A stretch of 64,000 nt of DNA from Rattus norvegicus (Eukaryota; Chordata; Mammalia; Rodentia; Muridae): contig NC_086021.1 in NCBI RefSeq assembly GCF_036323735.1, positions 127,797,976 to 127,861,975 of the forward strand, given 5' to 3'. A program made the translations under genes and the position numbers. Below are positions 22,901 through 35,953 of this stretch, in pieces. The notes below the pieces were generated by a model, which did not search any database, was not told the origin of the DNA, and saw nothing but the letters and a program-made list of their open reading frames with translations. Each line of letters begins with the position of its first letter. Position 1 is the first letter of the stretch.

Positions 22901-25900
22901 GCGTGACTGTCACTCAGAATTCAAAATTCAGAGGTGGCCTAGCTACCATCTGAAACATTCGCTGACATAAAACAACAGTCTCAGGGTTTGAAATTCTGAA
23001 CTCACAACATGGTTAGAAAACTAATTAGTCTCTATGACGCTTTCATATCTTAAATAGCTACAGAATCCCTATGGCTACAAATACAGACTCAGAGTTTGAT
23101 ACTGCAGGTTGCTGAATTAGATCATAAGCTGAGTTCACAGTCCCTACAGATCTGTGATTTGGGACATTAACTGCAAAAAGTTACAAATGCATGCATGTGA
23201 GAAGATTTGGATAATTCTAAATCCCCAAACTTCCAAACTCCAATGAGCCTGAGCCTTCCACTCCTGCAGAAGCCACTCTCCCCGCTACTTCTGTGAACTC
23301 ACACTACACATATATGACTGCCTGAAGAGGGCAGAAAATGGCGTCAGATCCCCTGGAGCTGGAGTTACAGGCTGATGTGAGTCCTCTGCAGTAGCAGCAC
23401 TCATTCTTAACCACTGAGCCACCTCTCTGTCACCTTCTTACTCCTGATAAAGTTGGCCCTGCCTGAGCACACTGAATAGACCTCCACTGAGATAGACTTT
23501 GCAAAGGGATTTCTGTGTTCCTTATATCCTTATGTCACAGCCTTCACTGCCTCCACACCTTTTGTCAGATCCTAACTAGCCTAGACAGCCTTTACAGCCA
23601 AGCTCATGAGAGGAATGCCCTGCCTAAAGAAGTATAGGATTTTCATAGCGTCCGTGAGATGGCGCATCAGAACAGTTGCTGCCTCTAAGTCTGTGGCACA
23701 TACACACCCTATACACACACACATATGACACACAAAATAAAATTTTAAGATTGAAATAAATAAAAATATTCAGATTATGTGTGCTCAAGTGTTACTAGAC
23801 ATTATAGACAGGAATGATGGTGGTGGTGGTTGTTGTGGTCGTGGTGGTGGTGGTGGTGATGATGATGATTGCCATTTATTTGTATGTCTAACTTGTACTG
23901 GTTGCTCCGCATGCATGATTTCACTTAATTTTTCCCCAAAACCCTATTAGCTTTTAATTTTATTATTTGTAATTTATAGCCAAAGAATTCGACCTAGAAG
24001 GGTTGAATAACTTTGTTACCTGTAGTTATGAAGTATAACAGAGCATGCTCTGTCCAAGCTCTTCCTTCACTGTCCATGATGGCTCCTTACTGCAGGCCTT
24101 ACCAGTTCTCTGTCACAGGAAGATTGTTTGCCAATCAATACTCTAAATCACATAGAGTCATGTACATCTATAGCAATTGATTTTTCTCTTCCTGTTTTAT
24201 GTCACACAGGCTGGTCTGCTCAGGGGACACAGGCAGCCTGACACTGACAGATAGAAAAGGAGATCTGAGATGTCATATCTCAGCAAACCCATTCAAGATT
24301 GATTTGTTGTCTAAGGACGAGGCTCTGATCAGCATCAACTCCCTGGGCAAGCTATACTTTGAGCACCTGCGGGTTCCTCACAAGCAGAGGTATTTGCATA
24401 CATTACTTGACCCTTAAGACCTACCTTGACAAAGCCTGTCTGAAGTACCAGCTACCTGAACTCAGGTCTTCATGCTTGCACAGCAAATGCTTACTGGCTG
24501 AGCTTTCTCCCCTTTCCCACCAAAGACTTTAAAGGTGTTAGTACATAAACTTATGTACTAACATATTTGCTATGCTGGTTTTGCTGTCTCTCCATTTAAA
24601 AAAATAGCAGAAGAATGCGATGTTTTAAATAAGCTGTAGGTTGGAGATTTAGCTCAGTGGTAGAGCGCTTGCCCAGCAAGCACAAGGCCCAGGGTTCGGT
24701 CCCCAGCTCCGAAAAAAAGGAAAGAAAAAAAAAAAAACTCTTAAATAAGCTGTCCCCACGGTTCAGGCATTTGGGTACTTGGTCCCCAGTGGATGCTGCT
24801 GCTTGGGGAGACTTAGGAGGTGTGGCCTTGCTGGAAGAAGTGTGTGAGGCCAGGCTGTGAGAGTAAAAAGACACACCATCCCCAGCTCACTCTCTGCTCC
24901 CTTCCTGCTTGTGGCTCCAGATGTAGCCCTCCGCTCTGCTCTAGCCACCACCTCTGCCACCTGCCGCCTCACTCCACCCCTCTGGAGTCCTAAGCCCAGC
25001 CGTGACTTGCCTTGGTCATCGTGCTTTGTCACAACAACAGGAAAGTAACAGCTAGGAAAAATCTTTATAAGACAAAGACAGAGTAGATCAGGATTCGGTA
25101 TTTAAATTTTCCTTCTTTTTATTACTTTTTAATTTTCCCACAATGAGCATATATATTACTTTTATGATAAATAGTAAGATTTTCCAATGCTAACATCTCA
25201 AAAATAAAAATAAGTTGCAACTTAAAAAAATCGTGTGGAAATAAATAATGCAATTCACTCTCACTTATTCTAATGATAGGAATAGCAAGTACAGACTGCT
25301 AGGGTTCAAACAGCCAATGGCGAGAGTGGGACTGCCACACTCTTAGCAGCAAGCCCCTTTACCCACTGAGCCATCTCACAGCCCCTACTTATCTCCTTCC
25401 TTTTTTTATTGAGACAGAGCCTTGAAGTTACTTTGCAGGTGACAGTGACCTTGAACTTCTGATGCCCTGCCTTAGCCCTCTAAATCCTTGAATTACAGTT
25501 ATGTGTCACCATGCCTGGTCTATAGTGATGTCATATTTAATAAATTAAAGGATAGGATTTATAAAGATCTGGAAATGAAAATCTTTTTCACTACATTAAA
25601 TACTGCCAGTCTTCTCATTGAGTGAAACAACATTATCTGTGTTTAAAACAGAGCTACCAAAGGAAATGGACAAAATACACCAGCTGACACCTTTCAGGTA
25701 ATGAGATTTAGCCATTTACTTTACTTTGATCTTTTTTAACACTCCAGTCTGTAAACAAGTAGTGGATTCTATTCCCCTCTTCTCTAGGAGGGTGGTTGGT
25801 AAATATGCTGTTGTATATAAAGGGGCCACTTGGTCTTGTCTTTGGCTTATCTTAGCATCTTAGTCCTTGTAAGTGTGTGTGCATGCCAGATGTGGAAGCC

Positions 25901-25962
25901 AGAAATAAGTACCAGGTGTCTTCCCCAAGTATTCTCTAACTTACTTTTTATTACATTTCATT

Positions 25963-26030
<68 letters not shown>

Positions 26031-27833
26031 ATCCATATTTCTTTTGTGAGGAAGAAGGGATACAAAGTAAAAGTCAGGTAAAATGGTAAAGAGGTAGGCA
26101 GGCTGTTCTATGGAAGGACTAGCAATGTTCTTTTACTTAACAAAAATCTGTTGAAGACCATCTTCTGCCAGGCAGGCATTGCTGAAGGAATTGGTAATTC
26201 ACCATTAAACAGATCTAAGTTCCCAACCCATCACAGAGTGCACCTTCTTTTAAGATATGTTTACATTTTTTAGTTAACCCTAAGGACAAAGAAGGTTTTA
26301 AACACAGAGGCACATGGTCTCACCTCTGTTTTTAAAAGGTTATTTTGTCTGAGTTATGAAAAATAGACAATCTAGAAGTCTTTTGTGTGTTTGTTTATGT
26401 GGGTATGGCATGCACATGTCAGTGCACATGTGTGACTTGGTGTACATGCATGTGTATGTGCAGGCCAGAAGTTGACCCCAGGTGTCATTTTCAGTCACTC
26501 TCTGCCTCATGTTTTGAGGCAGGCTCTTGCCTGACCTCACTGATTCAGCTGGTCTGCTAGGCAGCTTGGCTGGGGATCGCCTGTCTGCCTCCCATGTGCA
26601 GCCTGCTCTGCTACCTAACATTTACATGGATGTGGAGGATTGAGCACCAGTACTCACACGAGCAGCAAGTACTCTACCACTGAACTGTCTCCCCAGGACT
26701 CTGTAGCACAGGCTGGTCTCCAACTCACAGCAATCCTCCTGCCTCACCATCCTGAGTTCTGAGTTTATGTGTATACACCACCACACCTGACTAGAAATCC
26801 TTCTTCATTCACAGCCACATAGCTCCTCACTTCATTCACAGCCACATAGCTCCTCACAGAGTCTTGACAATAGCTATGACCTTTTGCAATGATGAAAGTA
26901 TTTCTGGTGTCCCATGGACAAAGTCCTCTTTTTCTTAAGACTCATCTGTATTGGTGGATGTGAGAAAATGTTTTGTTTCTGAACAGAGAAGGTAAACACA
27001 TGATTGTTTACAAGATTGTGATGACAGGTTAAGTCCACTTTAGGGAGATAGCTGATTAGATTGCTTGAGTAGCAGTTTTGAGACCCAGATCTTGTCACAA
27101 AAAGTTTATTAATGTTTCAAACCCTCTGTATAGAACAATTTTCAACTGTTTGAGAGTTTCTAAAGCCCATGCCTGGCCCCAGGTTAGCATAGTCTCTACT
27201 TGAGGCATTCAGATGTGATTTCAAAGAAGCACAGGATGGCTTTATAGAAGCTAGAAGTAGACGAATAAACTCATTTTCAAGCAAAATTTATTTTACATAT
27301 AGTTTATTTCTTCTCATTCTTAGATAAAATTGAGAAAGTTGTAGCAATAGAGAGAGGCAAGACCTGAGAAATCACTGTCATCCATTTTATCTAACATCTC
27401 AAACAAGCACAAACAGACACCTGATTGAAGAGGGGAAACTCAGCAAAACCAGGGTCTGCTTGTAAACTCACCTGAGCTGGGAAGGAAGATGGCTCAGGGG
27501 CTGCCAATATGATGACCTGAGTTCAAGCCTCAGAACCCACAGGGTAGAAGGAGAGAGCTGAATCCCATGGGGTGTCCTTCGGCCTCTACATGTGAACTGT
27601 GGCATATGTGCACATGTAGCCCTCCAAATAAATAAATAAATAAAAATGTGAAAAATTAAAGCTAAGTTATTAGATTCTCAATGTTTTATCTCATATATTT
27701 ACATGAAAGTTTTCCCTTTTGCTGGGTAGTAGTGGTGGTGCATGACTTTAATCCCAGCACTCAGGAGACAGAGGCAAGTGGATCCCTATGAGTTCAAGGA
27801 CAGCCAATGCCACATAGAGAAATCCTGTCTCAA

Positions 27834-27876
<43 letters not shown>

Positions 27877-29078
27877 GAGGAAGGGAGGGAGGGAGGGAGG
27901 AAGGGAGGGCAGGAAAAAGGAAGGAAGGAAGAAGGAAGGAAGGAAGGAAGGAAGAGAAAAAAACATAAAGAAAAGAAAAGGAAAAAATCCTTTTAATTCC
28001 TTTAGTTGTTCTGCATGAAAAGGCTGTTGCATTTTTTTCAAAACACTGCTTATTTTAGTCCATATAAAGATGTTCATGACAAACAATATAGCAAGTCCTC
28101 AAAAATTTAAATTTGAAATTGCAGTCTGACCCAGTAGTCCTGTTCCTGTATGTCCCCAAAAGTGAGAACATTGCAGCATCGCCCACAGTAACATAAGCAG
28201 GAAGAAACACATGACCCAACCTAACTGTGGTCTGTACATGTAATTGAATAGTATTTGGTCTTAGATACGACAGTTCCGATGTGTGCTCTAAAGAGAGTAA
28301 GAACTGAGACAGCCTGTGGAGTAAGCCAGTCACAAAAGAGCTTAAATATGTATCATAAGCCAATCTTCAAAAATATGGACTCGTTTTCTCTGTCTTTTCT
28401 TTTTCTTTTATTTCTTTTTCTTTTTGAAGGTGTGACAGAGTTTCAGTATATAGCCCTGACTTACTACGTAGAGTAGGTTAGGCTGGCGTCCAGTTTATAG
28501 AGTTCTACCCTTCTGCCTCACAAGTACTAGAATCAGAGGCATGTAGTAGTTAGTTATGAATGTGTATGATGCATGTGTGTAGGCCATGGTGTGGAGGGGA
28601 TGGTGTGAAGGTCATGGCATGCATGAGGAGGCCAGGGAACAACGTTGTGGGGGTATTTCTTGACTTCCACTTTTATGTGGGTTCCAGGGATCACACTTGA
28701 GTTGTCAAGCTTGCATCATTAAGAGGCAAGGGCCTTTACTTGCTAAGCCATCTTGCCAGTGCCTCAGTCTTCTTAACGATCCAAATAAGAAATACTGTTA
28801 TGGTCACCATATTTGTTGCAGTTTATAAACTCATTTTGATCTCCTTTTTATACAAATAGGAAAATCAAGAGGACCTGGGCCTGTGGGAAGAGAAATTTGG
28901 AAAATTTGTGGATGTCAAAGTTAATGGTAAATTGACAAAATTAAGGTATAATATTAAAATAGATCATTCCAAAACAGCTAGCCATGTATGTCTAAAGATT
29001 ATTTGAGGTCTGAGGCTATGAATCTGTGATACAGTGCTTGGCTACTATGGAGGTGCCCTGAATTCAATCCCCAGTGGC

Positions 29079-29126
<48 letters not shown>

Positions 29127-30877
29127 TCAAACAGACAGACAGACAGACAGATTCCTTGAGCTTTGGCACCTAAAACAAGTAACTTCTGTAAGGTGAACAG
29201 AAATCTCCTAGTTGGGCTCCCAGGACTTCAATAATGCACTACAACAGAGAAGTAACTATAGATAGCTTATGGAGGAATGAAAGAGATACCTGGGCCATGT
29301 ACAGCTTACACTTTTAGGACAGGACCTGGGTCAGCACACTGCTTGGTGTTTTGAGTAAATCAGACAACTGACAACTGTAATCCCACACTCTATTTCCACG
29401 AGACTGTAGTCATACAGCCCAACTGTATGACTTTTTTTAGGCCTCCTCATCATTGTCACAGGTGTTGCATACCTGCCTAGGACATTTTTCACAGGCTTAG
29501 CAGTATGTGAGGGGATGGGCTCACACATCACATATCACAACCATGGGAAGTCATATATAAAGGATGTAAGGAAGGCCTTCATGCTGCTCTGACATGGCGG
29601 TTCTTGTAGAAAGCCACAGACAAGGAAAGTTACCAGGCAGAAGACAAACCTGATCTCATCCAGCCAAGATAAAAGTGCTCAGTGTTTAGGGCAAAGGGAG
29701 CTTTAGCACACAGCTCAGGCAGCATAACTAGTGACTGTGTACTTTTACACTCACATACATTTACATTCACCAATCCCCAAACATCGCAGCGTCTTACTAT
29801 CAACATCAATATACAGCTTAGGTTGGTTGGGGCAAGTTCAGACTCTCTCAGCTAGTTGCTTTGTTACATTAACTGAGTCTTTTAGATCGATCTATGAGAA
29901 GCAAACTTAGCTATGGTCCTGGTCTTGGCAGGCCCTTCCTCTGTTGGTTTGGATTTCTCCCTTCATGGATTTGAACATCTCTATGGTATCCCTCAACATG
30001 CAGAGTCACACCAACTTAAAAATACTAGGTAAGTGACAGTAAGAATCCTTGTCATAGTTTGGGGTTTATTGCTGTGAAGAGACAACATGACCAAGGCAAT
30101 TCTTATAAAGGACAACATTTAACTGGAGCTGGCTTATAGTTTCAGAGGTTCTGTCTGTTATCATCATGGTGGGAAGCATGGCATCATGCAGGCAGACTTG
30201 GTGCTGGAAAAACCAAGAGTTCTACATCTTGATCCAAAGGCAGCCAGGAGGAGACTGTCTTCTGCAGGCAGCCAGGAGGAAGCTCTCTTCCACATTGGGT
30301 GGAGCTTGAGCACTAGGAGCCCTCAAAGCCCACCTACCCAGTGACACACTGCCTCCAACAGGGCCACACATAATAGTGACACTTCCCATGGACCAAGCAT
30401 ATTCAAGCCACCACAATTATTAACTAGTCTGTGGCTTAATATTAATTATAGAGTTTGAGAAACCTTCCTAGTATTCTTCAGAGTCCTGAACAGTATAAAT
30501 TAAAAGTTTAGTAAGAGCAAACAAGCGAGCAAGGTTCTGTATATTTAGTCCATCTTTGCTCTTGACTGAGTGTCTGCAGTAATGGACTGTACCCTGTAAG
30601 TACAAATAAGCCCTTTCCCCTCCCTGTGTTGCTTTAGAGAGAGTATCTGTCACAGTGACAGAAACGAAACTAGGACAGGACATAAAGGTGGGAAGAAAGA
30701 ACCAGTTCCACAAAGCTGTCTCTGCCTTCCACATACATGCATATACACTCATATTAATTTAAAAACTGTAATAGTGAACCCCAAAACTACAGGAATAAAA
30801 CAAGGAATATTTGGAATTAAAGTGGAGGTTTGCTTTTACTATGTAGGATAGTTGAGGGGCACCCTGGGAGAATACTA

Positions 30878-30928
<51 letters not shown>

Positions 30929-33900
30929 ATCTAGAAAAGGACTTTCACTCTAAAGAGGAGAATGAGACAGAGAATGTGGCATCTCCGATTACCTGTGATT
31001 CCCTTGGAGAGACAGATCAGACTGACGCTACTGACAAATGGATCCCAGAGGCATCTGCCAAAGAGGCGCCAAAACCAAAGAGAAGCAGACTGATAAAGTT
31101 GTCAGGTTTAGAAACTGTTTATTTCTTGGGTAGGCAGAGTGACCAATCTCACTGCCCGGGCCTCTGTCCTGTCCCACATCTTTCCCAGCTCAGTTCTCTG
31201 GAGACAGTTAGGATGCACTTCTTTTGACTTAGTTGCAGACAAGTCTTCACACAGTGCACCACAGCAGACATTTAGAAGGTGTAGCTCAGGATCTAAGCCT
31301 GAAATATCCAGGAAACCAGTGAAGACAAAGGAGGAGGATCACATACACCGGGTTGGGCCAGGAAGCCTTCAGGCAAATGGTAAGAGGTGGATCTTTGTAG
31401 GAGAGTGGTTTAACAAGAGTGATCTTGTTACATGCTCAGGCTGGCCTAGAACTTGCTATAGCCTAAGCTAGCTTCTACCTCATAGTTCTCCTATCTCTAT
31501 CTTCCAAGGTCAAGGATTTAAGTGTGTAACTTTATGCATGGCAGGAGGTAAAAGGTTATTTACAGGGAGAATGATGCTATTCATTAACAGCCACTTGTAT
31601 TTGGTGATAAGCCTCCTTTGTGTTTCAGAGATGGAGACGCATACCGTCTTTATAACCTAGATGTCTATGGATACCAAGTTCATGACAAAATGGGCATATA
31701 TGGTTCAGTGCCTTATCTCCTGGCCCACAAACAGGGCAGGACTGTAGGTATTTTCTGGCTGAACGCCTCAGAAACACTAGTGGAGATCAACACAGAGCCA
31801 GCAGCTGAGGTGAGCTATGGAATGTGGCTGCATGCTGGACTTTCCACCCTGTATCCTGAGCCCTTTCCTTCACAGCAGCATTTTTCTGTACCAAGAGCTT
31901 TGCAATGTAATCAACAAATGTCAGTAGGAGCTACTAAATGTAGACTGATTCACATAAAACTGGGTGCTATGGGTTACAGTGAAATTTCTCAGATTTTCAT
32001 TACCCCCTTTCCAGTACACACTGACCCAGATGGGCCCAGCAGCTGCCAAACAAAAAGTCAGGTGCCGAACTAATGTGCACTGGATGTCAGAGAGTGGGAT
32101 CATTGACGTTTTTCTGCTGACAGGACCTACACCTGCTGACATCTTCAAGCAGTACTCATATATCACAGGTAAAGCATCCATCATTCTGTTAGATTCCCTC
32201 TGTCCTAGGCATCATCACTGCAAACAATGTCTCTAAGGGTTTTAAGTAGCAAGAGTTTTCTTCCCATCCTCATTACATTTGGACAAGCTAAATAGGACAC
32301 TAGAGGAGTAGATCTCAACCTGTGGGTCTCAGCCCCTTTGAGGTGGGTCACATGTCAGATATCCTGCATATCAAATATTTACATTAAGATTTATAACAGC
32401 AGCAAAATTACAGTTATGAAGCAGCAACAAAATAGTTTTATGGTTGAGAGTCACCACAACATGAGGAACTGTATTAAAGTGTCACAGTGTCAAGAAGGTT
32501 GAGAACCACTGCACTAGACTGTCCATTCTCTAATGCCTAACCCTTGTCATATACCTGTTTGAAGCTTTAGTCTCTGAGAATAATCCCCTGTAATAAGGAA
32601 TATTCTGTTCTGAACTTTTGAATGGTTCTTCTCTGTTATACTACTGTTCTAGCAATAAAATACTTGTTCTTTGCGAGATTAAAGGCTAAGGCCAGTAAAA
32701 TGGCTTAGTGGGTAAAGATACTTGCCACCAAGCCTGAAGACCTGAGTTTAGTCACAAGGACCCACATGGTAAAACAGAGAACTAACTCCTACCACGCACA
32801 TGTATACACAACATGCACACACATGCATGCACATGCACATACAAGTACATGCATGCATGCACACATACACATGCACACACACATGCACACTCACTCATAC
32901 ATGCACACACATGCACACACATGCACACTCACACATACATGCACACACATACCCACACGTACACATGTGCTCACACACACATGTACACACATGCACAGGT
33001 TAAATAAATGCAAATACATGTGCTTTACTCCTTGCAGGGATAAGCCGTTTTTCTCCTACCTTCACCCTAGCCTGGTAATTGGGTCAGCTAAATTTCCTCA
33101 GAATTCAAAGACATCTCTCTCCTGTCCCCTGCCTTCTTGCTCCAAAACCACTTGTTGTGTTCCTTTGCACGTGATTTCTCTTTCCCACTGAACTACTCTC
33201 CTTATCACTAATATTCTGACACTTTACAACAAGCTCCCTTGATGCACTCCTGTCCTGAAGGTGGACATGTTCAGTCTGAGTGTCTTCAGTCTGAGTGTCC
33301 AACAGCCTCTACTGTCCCTTTCATAGTTTCCCATCCTTGTTTTTCCTCCCTTTTTCTTTTTGCCTCTTGTCTGAAAACTTTTCTTCCTCTTATCTCCCAG
33401 GTCTTCCATTATTGACATGTTTCTGATGTTGAGAACTTTCCTATCTCTGATTTTCCCATGTGCTCTTTGTTCTTTAATGTTCTAATCCAGTTTTATGCTG
33501 TCCTGCTCTACTGTGTGATTATTTTATCTTTTTTCACCTCCAGAGATACTGATGATAATGTTTACTTTAATTTACTTTTATTCTAAAATTATGTATATAT
33601 GTATGAGATAAAGAGCCAGCAGGGTCCAGAAGAAGGTGTCTGAGCCCCTGGAGTGGGTATAAGCCACCTGATGTGTGGCTCTACATGGAAGCCCTTGGAG
33701 TCTGGATGAGTCTGGTATCCTAGCACATGAGGAGCTTGTGCCTATCTTCGAGGTTTCTGAAGCAGGGATGTGCTCCTCTCCTTTGTGCCCTCCTCTGACA
33801 CTCTTCGTGGTTCAGCAGACACCACCCCTCCCTTATTTCCCACCCTCAGGTCTATGTTGAACTTAACTTCCATTTGGTTTGTTCTTTTGTTTTGAAGCTG

Positions 33901-35902
33901 CAGTAATTTCCATGAATTGGTGCTCTCCTTCCACCAGGTGTGATGCAGGAATTGAACTCAGGTCATCAGGCTTGGTGGCAAGAACCTTTATCCACTGAGC
34001 CATCTCACTGGCCTCAGGTTTTTTTAAAACAGGGTCTCATGTATCTCAGGCTGGACTTGAACTCTCTAGACAAGAATGACTTTGAATTTTGATTCCTCTG
34101 CTTGTACCTCTCCCAAGTGCTGGGATTACAGGCATGCATCACCTCCAGTTTTACAGGGTGGACCCAGAGTTTGGTGCATACTAGGCAAGTGCTCTACCAC
34201 CTGAGCTGATCTACAGCCTGATTTTTGCCATTTGACATGTTTTCTTGTATAAAAAATATGAGAAGAATTCTGAGCTTGACATGCAGGGCTCTTTAAAAAC
34301 TGAGCCTTTCCAGTTTCAGCTTCTCTTAGCTCTCACACTGCCATCTCTGCAGTGTTTATTTTCTCTAAGACTGCATGTACTTCTTTGCCTGTCTCTGTTC
34401 TCTAAGCCCTACCTTGTCTCCCTGCCTGGCATCCTCCTTGTTCAAGGCCTCTACTCTTCTCACCTGCCTTGGGAAATGTCTAAAGATCTCATATTACTCT
34501 GGAAGCAGAATGCCTGTGTTCCCACAGCACTAGACTGATACCTTTATCAACAGTTATAATATCGGGGGAGATGGCCACTGATTGAACAACTTGGTGGATT
34601 CCATTGTCATCTTCTTTTTTAGGCACACAAGCCATGCCCCCTCTTTTTTCCCTGGGGTACCACCAGTGTCGCTGGAACTATGAAGATGAACAGGATGTGA
34701 AGGCAGTCGATGCAGGGTTTGATGAACATGACATTCCATATGATGTCATGTGGCTGGACATAGAGCACACGGAGGACAAGAAGTACTTCACCTGGGACAA
34801 AAAGAGATTCGCAAACCCCAAAAGGATGCAAGAGCTGCTCAGGAGCAAAGGACGCAAGGTGAGGTCAGCCTGATGGTGTCTAAAGGGTTTTAACCCCAAA
34901 ACTTAAAGAACAGAAAAGGACATCTGATCCTCTGGAACTGGAGCTACAGACTGTTATGAGCCACCACGTGGGTGCTGAAGATTGAACCCAGGTTTCCATA
35001 AGAGCAGCCAGTGATCTTAACAGCAAAGCTGTTTCTCCATCCCCCATTTCAATGTTCAAGATGCTGGGCTAGTGGTGAAGGGGTCTGTGAGTGGTTGGGA
35101 AAGGCACGCATATATAACTGTAATACAAGACAGAGACACAGACAGGAGCGGATAGCAGAATCTGTAACTCAGCATACAAAACTCCCAACACTTAAAGAAC
35201 CAACAGAGAACTTGAATAGATAGATAGTCCACCAAAGAAGGCATTCAAGTAACACATGACAGCCAAGAAACACATGAAATCTGCTCTCTTTCTACCTAAT
35301 GGAACTTGGGTTTCAGGGATCAAACTGAGATCTTCCTGGCTGGTAGCAAGCCTTTAGCTTCTGAGCCATCCATTCCATGGTTTGTGGTTTGGAAGGGGTT
35401 GGAGGGTTGGGGAAGATGGGTGCACACATATGCCTTTATGTGTCATTCCCTAGACACTATCGCCTTGCCTTTTTCTTTCTTGTGAAACATGGTCGCTCAC
35501 TGATGTAACTGGTCATAGAACCTCTGAGACCATATACATGCCTCTATCTTCCCAATGCTGGGATTGCAAACACATGCCACCATGCCTGGCTTCCTTACAT
35601 GGGTTCTGCAGCTCAAACTCAGGTCCTCATGCTTGCAAGGACCTGACCTGACTGACTTACCTCCCCAGGCCTCCTCTCCCTTCCTTTTCATCAGTGTCAT
35701 CTTTGCCCTAAATACTAGGGAGTTAGGACCTTGCGTAGCTAGTTCTTTCATAGAACACTTGGCATGCAGACAGATAAAATATCATCTAAAGACATGTATG
35801 GCTGCTGAAATGGCTCAGTGGGTAAAGGCACTTTGCCGCCAAGTCTGAGAACCTGAGTTCAAGCCCCAGAATACACCTGGTGGCAGGAGAGAGCCAACTT
35901 CA

Positions 35903-35953
<51 letters not shown>

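Larger units (their letters stand above)
21634..24209 (+). other. Ganc intron 4
   Basis: One ID copy at 22611, a B3-like minus piece 23310-23440, a B4-like piece 23640-23760 and a GTG/GAT trinucleotide run 23815-23870. The rest, notably 21740-22500 and 22750-23290, is unremarkable. Confidence 0.55.
25698..28859 (+). other. Ganc intron 6
   Basis: Contains a (TG)n run, a B3-like minus copy 26375-26700, a B1 minus remnant to about 26790, a 27-bp tandem duplication, a B4-like copy 27465-27645, a B1 at 27720-27831 running into a long polypurine tract, and B1/B3 minus remnants 28425-28765. 26860-27450 shows nothing recognisable. Confidence 0.55.
30029..31628 (+). other. Ganc intron 8
   Basis: A rodent medium-length repeat in reverse orientation (about 30052-30415), an (AT)n run, an unexplained open stretch 30930-31227 (listed separately) and a B1 minus remnant about 31425-31545. 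Confidence 0.5.
32169..34622 (+). other. Ganc intron 10
   Basis: A URR1-type DNA transposon, a B4-like copy 32690-32795 whose end expands into an alternating CA/TGCA tract, a B3-like minus piece 33560-34015 and a B1 minus copy 34020-34165. 33010-33550 holds no recognised element. Confidence 0.55.

Noticed and set aside
24857..25048. Small proline/serine-rich frame after exon 5
   Set aside because: Falls within an LTR-like rodent repeat with no start context or conservation evidence.
27832..27963. Regular short repeats as a CRISPR-like array
   Set aside because: No spacers, no fixed repeat unit and a mammalian context; it is a polypurine microsatellite.
31618..32073. 151-codon plus-strand ORF taken as one exon
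   Set aside because: Only 31629-31809 is exon 9. A clear donor and the next acceptor show that the rest is intron 9 and part of exon 10 in another frame.
32766..33191. 141-codon His/Thr-rich frame
   Set aside because: Produced by the alternating CA/TGCA tract. Three parallel frames are open at once, which real genes do not do.
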